Shown in pieces: positions 1 through 3,900 of a stretch of 5,234 nucleotides of DNA. Numbering within the stretch: the stretch's first letter is position 1; the number at the start of each line of letters is the position of its first letter. The notes beneath the pieces are model-generated. The model had not been told where the DNA came from. It did no database searches and was given only the letters and a program-made list of their open reading frames with translations. The stretch is taken from positions 1 through 5,234 of the forward strand of contig CALDMI010000360.1 in NCBI GenBank assembly GCA_937914815.1, written 5' to 3'. This DNA comes from an uncultured Clostridia bacterium (GTDB lineage: Bacteria > Bacillota > Clostridia > Oscillospirales > CAG-272). The translations under genes and the position numbers were made by a program.

Positions 1-170
1 AGAAGAAAGGCGCGCTTTTTCGCTATCAGGTTCTCGTATGACATTCCCCCGCTTGTCAGCTGGTCCTGCGCCGTCGACTGAATGTATTTCATAAGAGAGG
101 ATGTCCGGCAGACACCGTTGTAGTCCGCATCATGTATATCGGTAAGTATTTCTTTTTCGTAGCCCTGCAA
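1..170 (-). CDS. Acyl-ACP thioesterase, N-terminal part (runs off left edge)
   Basis: Seen: a minus-strand frame of 56 full codons, open to the window edge. It starts at TTG (170-168), 7 nt downstream of the Shine-Dalgarno AGAGGTGA. The nearest in-frame upstream stop is TGA at 269-267, and no in-frame ATG lies between them, so the TTG start is well supported. The peptide begins (M)QGYEKEILTDIHDADYNG and continues with SLMKYIQSTAQDQ and MSYENLIAKKRAFLL. Known: this matches the N-terminal strand and hot-dog helix of bacterial acyl-ACP thioesterases (Acyl-ACP_TE family), which open with a YEK/Y-D-x-D-xx-G segment followed by L-x-Y-hQ-x-A and a G-x-x-Y-E-x-L stretch. The family hydrolyses acyl-ACP to release free fatty acids in the cytoplasm. 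Inference: the gene is a functional family member. The catalytic residues lie beyond the edge and cannot be checked. A related 4-hydroxybenzoyl-CoA-type thioesterase is the main alternative. Confidence 0.8.
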   Translation of the reverse strand, partial: MQGYEKEILTDIHDADYNGVCRTSSLMKYIQSTAQDQLTSGGMSYENLIAKKRAFL

Positions 171-177
171 TTGAAAA

Positions 178-185
178 TCACCTCT
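178..185 (-). promoter_or_regulatory. Ribosome binding site that fixes the TTG start
   Basis: Read on the minus strand the bases are AGAGGTGA, a seven- to eight-base match to the anti-Shine-Dalgarno sequence. The gap to the TTG at 170 is 7 nt, which is ideal. No other start codon nearby has a comparable site, so this element decides the start of the thioesterase. Confidence 0.8.
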
Positions 186-199
186 GAAAAGATTGTCGC

Positions 200-232
200 G
201 ACCGTCGCCCGCCTCGAGGGCTGACCGTCGCC
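200..232. repeat. Direct repeat GACCGTCGCC flanking an 8-bp palindrome, in the thioesterase leader
   Basis: GACCGTCGCC occurs at 200-209 and again at 223-232, a 23-bp period, or about two helical turns. Between the copies is the perfect palindrome CCTCGAGG (212-219). The block lies between the predicted thioesterase start of transcription (about 235) and its ribosome binding site, so it would be transcribed into the leader RNA. It could be a protein binding site or a leader structure, or it could be chance in GC-rich DNA. I do not recognise it as a known operator; it does not resemble the FapR box. Confidence 0.35.
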
Positions 233-241
233 TCTTTATTA

Positions 242-270
242 ATGATACACCCTCCGATCCGGATTTTCAA
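242..270 (-). promoter_or_regulatory. Sigma-A type promoter for the thioesterase
   Basis: On the minus strand, the -35 box TTGAAA (270-265) is followed by a 17-bp spacer and the -10 box TATCAT (247-242). Transcription would begin near 235, giving a leader of about 65 nt before the TTG at 170. Box quality and spacing are both good for the vegetative sigma factor. It does not overlap the divergent thioredoxin promoter, whose elements start 41 bp away. Confidence 0.65.
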
Positions 271-310
271 GGAGCGGACACCGCGAAGTTGTAAATTTTT
301 ATCGGTTTTT

Positions 311-340
311 TTGCCGGGGGCTTGACCGCCGTGGTATACT
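311..340 (+). promoter_or_regulatory. Extended -10 promoter for thioredoxin
   Basis: The -10 box TATACT (335-340) is preceded by TGG, which makes an extended -10 element. The best -35 candidate is TTGCCG (311-316) with an 18-bp spacer. Transcription would start near 346, about 35 nt before the ATG. The extended -10 can compensate for the poorer -35 match. The better-looking TTGACC at 322-327 is only 7 bp from the -10 and cannot pair with it. Confidence 0.6.
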
Positions 341-354
341 AAAGAAAAGAAGAA

Positions 355-367
355 GCGGTAATACCGC
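355..367 (+). promoter_or_regulatory. 13-nt dyad GCGGTAATACCGC just upstream of the thioredoxin RBS
   Basis: The sequence is a perfect inverted repeat, GCGGTA and TACCGC around one central A. It lies just downstream of the predicted transcription start and ends one base before the AGGAGG ribosome binding site (368-373). As RNA it could form a 4-bp GC stem with a 5-nt loop next to the ribosome site; as DNA it could be an operator half-site pair. Function is not established. Confidence 0.35.
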
Positions 368-373
368 AGGAGG
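368..373 (+). promoter_or_regulatory. Ribosome binding site of thioredoxin
   Basis: This is a perfect AGGAGG, 8 nt ahead of the ATG at 382. It fixes the start of the thioredoxin gene and suggests efficient translation. Confidence 0.85.
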
Positions 374-381
374 AAAAACAA

Positions 382-693
382 ATGACAGATGTAAATACAG
401 AGAATTTTCAGACGGAGGTAGAGGGCGCGCAGGGGCTCGTCGTTATAGACCTCTTCGCCACATGGTGTCAGCCCTGCCGCATGCTCGCCCCGGTTATAGA
501 GGAGCTCGAGGGTGAGTACCAGGGCGTGCATTTCTGCCGCGTGGATGTTGACGCGTCGCCGGATATAGCCGCGCAGTTCGGCGTCCGGAGCATACCGACC
601 GTCGCGTTCGTAAAGGACGGCACCTTCCTTGATTTCACCGTCGGCGTCGTCCCGCGCGAGAAGCTCGCAGCGATGATAGAGCAGTACAGATAA
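382..693 (+). CDS. trxA: Thioredoxin with variant WCQPC active site
   Basis: A complete 103-residue protein, close to the usual length of about 105 for a single-domain thioredoxin. Seen: the active site W28-C29-Q30-P31-C32-R33; the buried acid D23 before it (VIDLFATWC); the VDVDASPDIAAQFGV segment (54-68); the cis-proline loop SIPT with P72; and the conserved glycine G88 near the end. There is no signal peptide, so it acts in the cytoplasm. Known: thioredoxins reduce protein disulfides through the CxxC pair and are recycled by thioredoxin reductase, which is not in this window. Odd: the usual WCGPC has glutamine in place of glycine, a position that tunes redox potential and partner choice, and there is an extra C52. 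All five isoleucines are ATA codons. It has its own promoter and terminator, so it is probably monocistronic. Thioredoxin-fold identity is near certain; whether it is the main TrxA or a specialised paralogue is open. Confidence 0.95.
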   Translation: MTDVNTENFQTEVEGAQGLVVIDLFATWCQPCRMLAPVIEELEGEYQGVHFCRVDVDASPDIAAQFGVRSIPTVAFVKDGTFLDFTVGVVPREKLAAMIEQYR

Positions 694-715
694 CGACAGG
701 CAAAAAACGAATACC

Positions 716-755
716 AAAGAACCCCGGGGTAAAATGTCGCCCCGGGGCTCTTTTT
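716..755 (+). terminator. Rho-independent terminator after thioredoxin
   Basis: The stem core is CCCCGGGG (722-729) paired with CCCCGGGG (740-747) across the 10-nt loop TAAAATGTCG. After one A/C mismatch (721/748), AAAGA (716-720) pairs with TCTTT (749-753). The T tract runs 751-755. It begins 22 nt after the thioredoxin stop codon and insulates the gene from the large downstream gene. Each arm is itself palindromic, so alternative pairing is possible. Confidence 0.9.
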
Positions 756-790
756 GTATATCAGCGCGAAAAGTCGACGCCCGCAACGCC

Positions 791-819
791 TTGAACGAGT
801 TGGAAATAAATGGTATAAT
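791..819 (+). promoter_or_regulatory. Near-consensus promoter for the large secreted protein gene
   Basis: The -35 box TTGAAC (791-796), a 17-bp spacer and a perfect -10 box TATAAT (814-819) preceded by TGG (extended -10) make this the strongest promoter in the window. Transcription would start near 826, leaving a leader of about 30 nt before the ATG at 856. Confidence 0.8.
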
Positions 820-831
820 CCGGAATATACC
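812..831. promoter_or_regulatory. 20-bp operator-like palindrome over the -10 box and start site
   Basis: The bases GGTATAATCCGGAATATACC form an inverted repeat with outer arms GGTATA/TATACC and an inner TCCGGA palindrome; only one symmetric pair (A818/A825) fails to match. It covers the -10 box and the predicted transcription start of the large gene, a typical place for a repressor to block a strong promoter. I do not recognise the regulator, and no regulator gene is present in the window. Confidence 0.45.
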
Positions 832-855
832 GACAAAGCAAAAAGGACGCTGAAA

Positions 856-933
856 ATGAAAACGACAAAGACATTTCTCTTATTTTTGTGGATGCTCGCG
901 CTGACGCTGCTGCTCGCCCTCCCGGCGGAGAGC
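856..933 (+). other. Signal peptide of the large protein
   Basis: Residues 1-26 have a basic start (K2, K5), a hydrophobic core from F7 to L22 and a cleavage region PAESAG. The best small-residue pair is A24-E25-S26 before A27; cleavage after A24 is also possible. There is no cysteine for a lipobox, so this reads as a Sec / signal peptidase I substrate rather than a lipoprotein. Confidence 0.85.
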
Positions 934-3900
934 GCGGGGGACACCGGGCAAGCCACGGGTGTGACATATGCGGATGACGCCACTATAGACGCCTCCGCGG
1001 CGGCGAGCGCCGCACGCTCTGCCACCCCGCCGCGCCACAGTCAGACGCGGGGCGGGGGAGAATATTCCTCCACCCTGACGCCCGCAGTCCCTATAGGCGG
1101 TGACACCTCCGTGCAGAGCGAGAGCGCCGCCTACGGCTATACGCTCACGCTTGACGGCGGAGTTTATACCTTGACGACCGACAGCGGCGCGCGGGCATAT
1201 TCCGGGAGCCTTGACGGCGTCTCCGACTTTCTCGAGACCCGCCAAAAGGTCTCCCTCCTCCTCGATATGGAGGAAGCCACGGGCACGCTCCGAATAACTA
1301 CCGAGGTGAGCCTTCGCGGCACCTGTTCGTTTTCCGACGGCGGAATAGTGGTCTCCGGCGGCGGGCGCCTTTTAAGCTCGGCGGAGATAACCTTTGCCTC
1401 CGGCGGGATCCGCATAAAAGAGGGCACCCTTACCGTCACGGGCGGGAGCCTTGTGTCCGCCTCCTCCGTCATAGTCTCGGATTATTCCTCCGCCGTCTCC
1501 GTTTCGGTAACCGGGGGCGAGATAGCCGCGCAGGGGAGGGAGCCGGCGATAAAAATCTCCCTCGGCACCCTCTCGCTCTCGGGCGGCAGTGTGAAGTGCG
1601 CATACGGCTATGCCGTCGACAACCGCGGGAGCCTCTCGCTCTCCGGCTCGCCGGTAATCCGCGGGGCAGCCTCCGATATTATGACCTCGGGCGCGGTCTC
1701 ACTCTCGGGTGTGGCGGGGAGATTTTCCGGTACGGTGCGCGTTATATGCACTATGGATTTCCCGCTCGGGAGCCTTACTCCGGTGTTCTATTCGGCAGAC
1801 GGGGAACAGGCGAAAAATATAACTCTGACCGACAGCCGGGGCGCGAGCCTCAGACTCACATATTTCTCCTCCTCCCGCTATACGGATGAGCGGGATTTTC
1901 TCGCCGTATACCGTCCGTATACGGTTACATTCTATGCGCCGGACGGCGGAAAATACAGTACCGCAGAACTGCTTTCGGGAGAGATTCCGGCATTGCCGGA
2001 GCCACAGGTGAGAGCCGGGTATTCCTTCTTCGGGTGGTGCACCGATACGGAGGGGGAGAACCTCTATACCCCCGAGGGCGTGTACGAAAATATATCACTT
2101 TACGCCGTATACAGGCTCTCCGCACCGACCTTCCTCTCGCAGAACATCGCGTTTATATTTGACGGCGAATGGCATACGGTAAGTCCGGTTATATTTTCTC
2201 ACCCGCTTGACGGTGAGGGGCACTATGAATATCTCTGGTACCGCGACGGCGTGGCGACCGATATCACCACTCTGACACTCCGTATACGCGGCGTTCACGA
2301 CAGCGGGGAATACTCGCTTTCCGCCATCTTTTTCTGCGGTAACGAGCGGGTGACGGTCACCGTCCCCGCCGTCACGGTCTCCGTCTCTCCCCTTGCGGTA
2401 GAGCCGCCGGAGATACCCTCCGCCATCTATACCGGGCTCCCGCTTCTGCCCTCGGTACCGTCATCTGTCCGGTACGGCTATTCCTTTGACCCGGTTATAC
2501 ATGCCGGGGAATACCCCGTGATACTTGAGCTCACGGACCGGGAGAACACCGTCTGGGCGGGCGGTGACTCCGCGGCTCTGTCCTTGACCTTTCGCGTCCT
2601 GACGGCGGACAACCTGTGGACTATCCCTCCCGAAATATCCGATGTCTATGAGGGACTATCTGCCGCCGTCCGCGCCGTCTCCCGCTTCGGCGCGCCGGAG
2701 TGGAGGTATTCGATGTCCCCCGACGGCGGATATTCTCCGGATTTTCCGACCGCCCCGGGCACCTACTACGCCGTGTGCACCGTCCCCGGCACATCGGATG
2801 TGCGCGGAATTACTACCGCGCCCATGCGCTTTACCGTAATGCGTGACGGTGTCCTCTCTCTCCGTATAGCGGTGCCCCCGGACAGAACGGAGTATTCCGC
2901 ATACGATGTATTTAACCCCGCGGGGCTCTCAGTAATCGCCCTCCGGGAGAGCGGGCGGAGCAGTGAAATTCCGCTCACAGAGCTCGTATTTTCATACACG
3001 GGTGGCGCGGAATACTTTCTTTTCGGAGATAAAACGGTGAATGTCAGCTATTCCGGGTGCACCTGCTCTGTCCCCGTCACCGTCCGCCGCGCGGAATATG
3101 ATATGTCGGGCTTTCTCTTTTCGGATACGACGCTTGTATACGACGGGGAGTGGCATACCGTTACCCCCACGGGTCTCCCCTCGGGGCTTCTTTACAGCAC
3201 CGATGTCAGCGGGCGTGACGCCGGGGAGTATACGGTAACTCTGACCTTCACCTCAACCGACAGAAACCGCTGCGCCCCCGACTCCGTGAGCGCGACCCTG
3301 ACGATATCCCCCCGCCCGCTCACCGTCATATGGGGAGAATGTGAATTCGTATACGACGGCGTGCCAAAGCTCCCGGGCGCGTATGCGATAATGCCTGACG
3401 GCTATCGCCAGACCCTCGCCGTAACAGGCGCGAGGACAAACGCGGGGCAGGGCTATGTCGCCGCGGCACAGGCGCCGGACGGAAACCATACATTGATAAA
3501 CCCGACCGCGACATTCTCGATAGTCCGCGCGAGATACGATATGTCGGGCGTACACTGGAGCGCGCCGGAGTTCGTCTACGACGGGCAGGAGCACGGCGTG
3601 ACCCTCGTATCTCTCCCCGCCGGGATTACCGTAATAGGCTACTCCGGCTCCGTCGCTACTGCGGCGGGGGAGTATACAGCCACGGCGACCCTCGGCTACG
3701 ACAGCGAGAATTACTATCCCCCGGAGGTACAGCCGCTCGCCTGGCAGATTCTCCGCGCGGACTACGACCTCGGCGGGCTGATTTTCACCGGTGGCGAGTT
3801 CGTTTACGACGGGCTGACCCACCTGCCGACCATAACAGGCGAGATCCCCGCGGGACATGACGGGAGCGTCCCGGAATATACCATGACCGCGGGCGCCACC

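Noticed and set aside
322..340. TTGACC as the -35 box of the thioredoxin promoter
   Set aside because: Only 7 bp separate it from the TATACT -10 box; TTGCCG at 311-316 gives an 18-bp spacer and the -10 is extended.
892..894. ATG at codon 13 of the large gene as an alternative start
   Set aside because: It would delete the basic start and half of the hydrophobic core of the signal peptide and has no ribosome binding site. ATG 856 has AAAAGGA at 8 nt spacing.
178..1025. Minus-strand open frames of about 200 codons across the thioredoxin gene and its flanks
   Set aside because: They lie opposite the thioredoxin, its terminator and promoters, show no known domain, and are explained by GC-rich coding DNA on the other strand.
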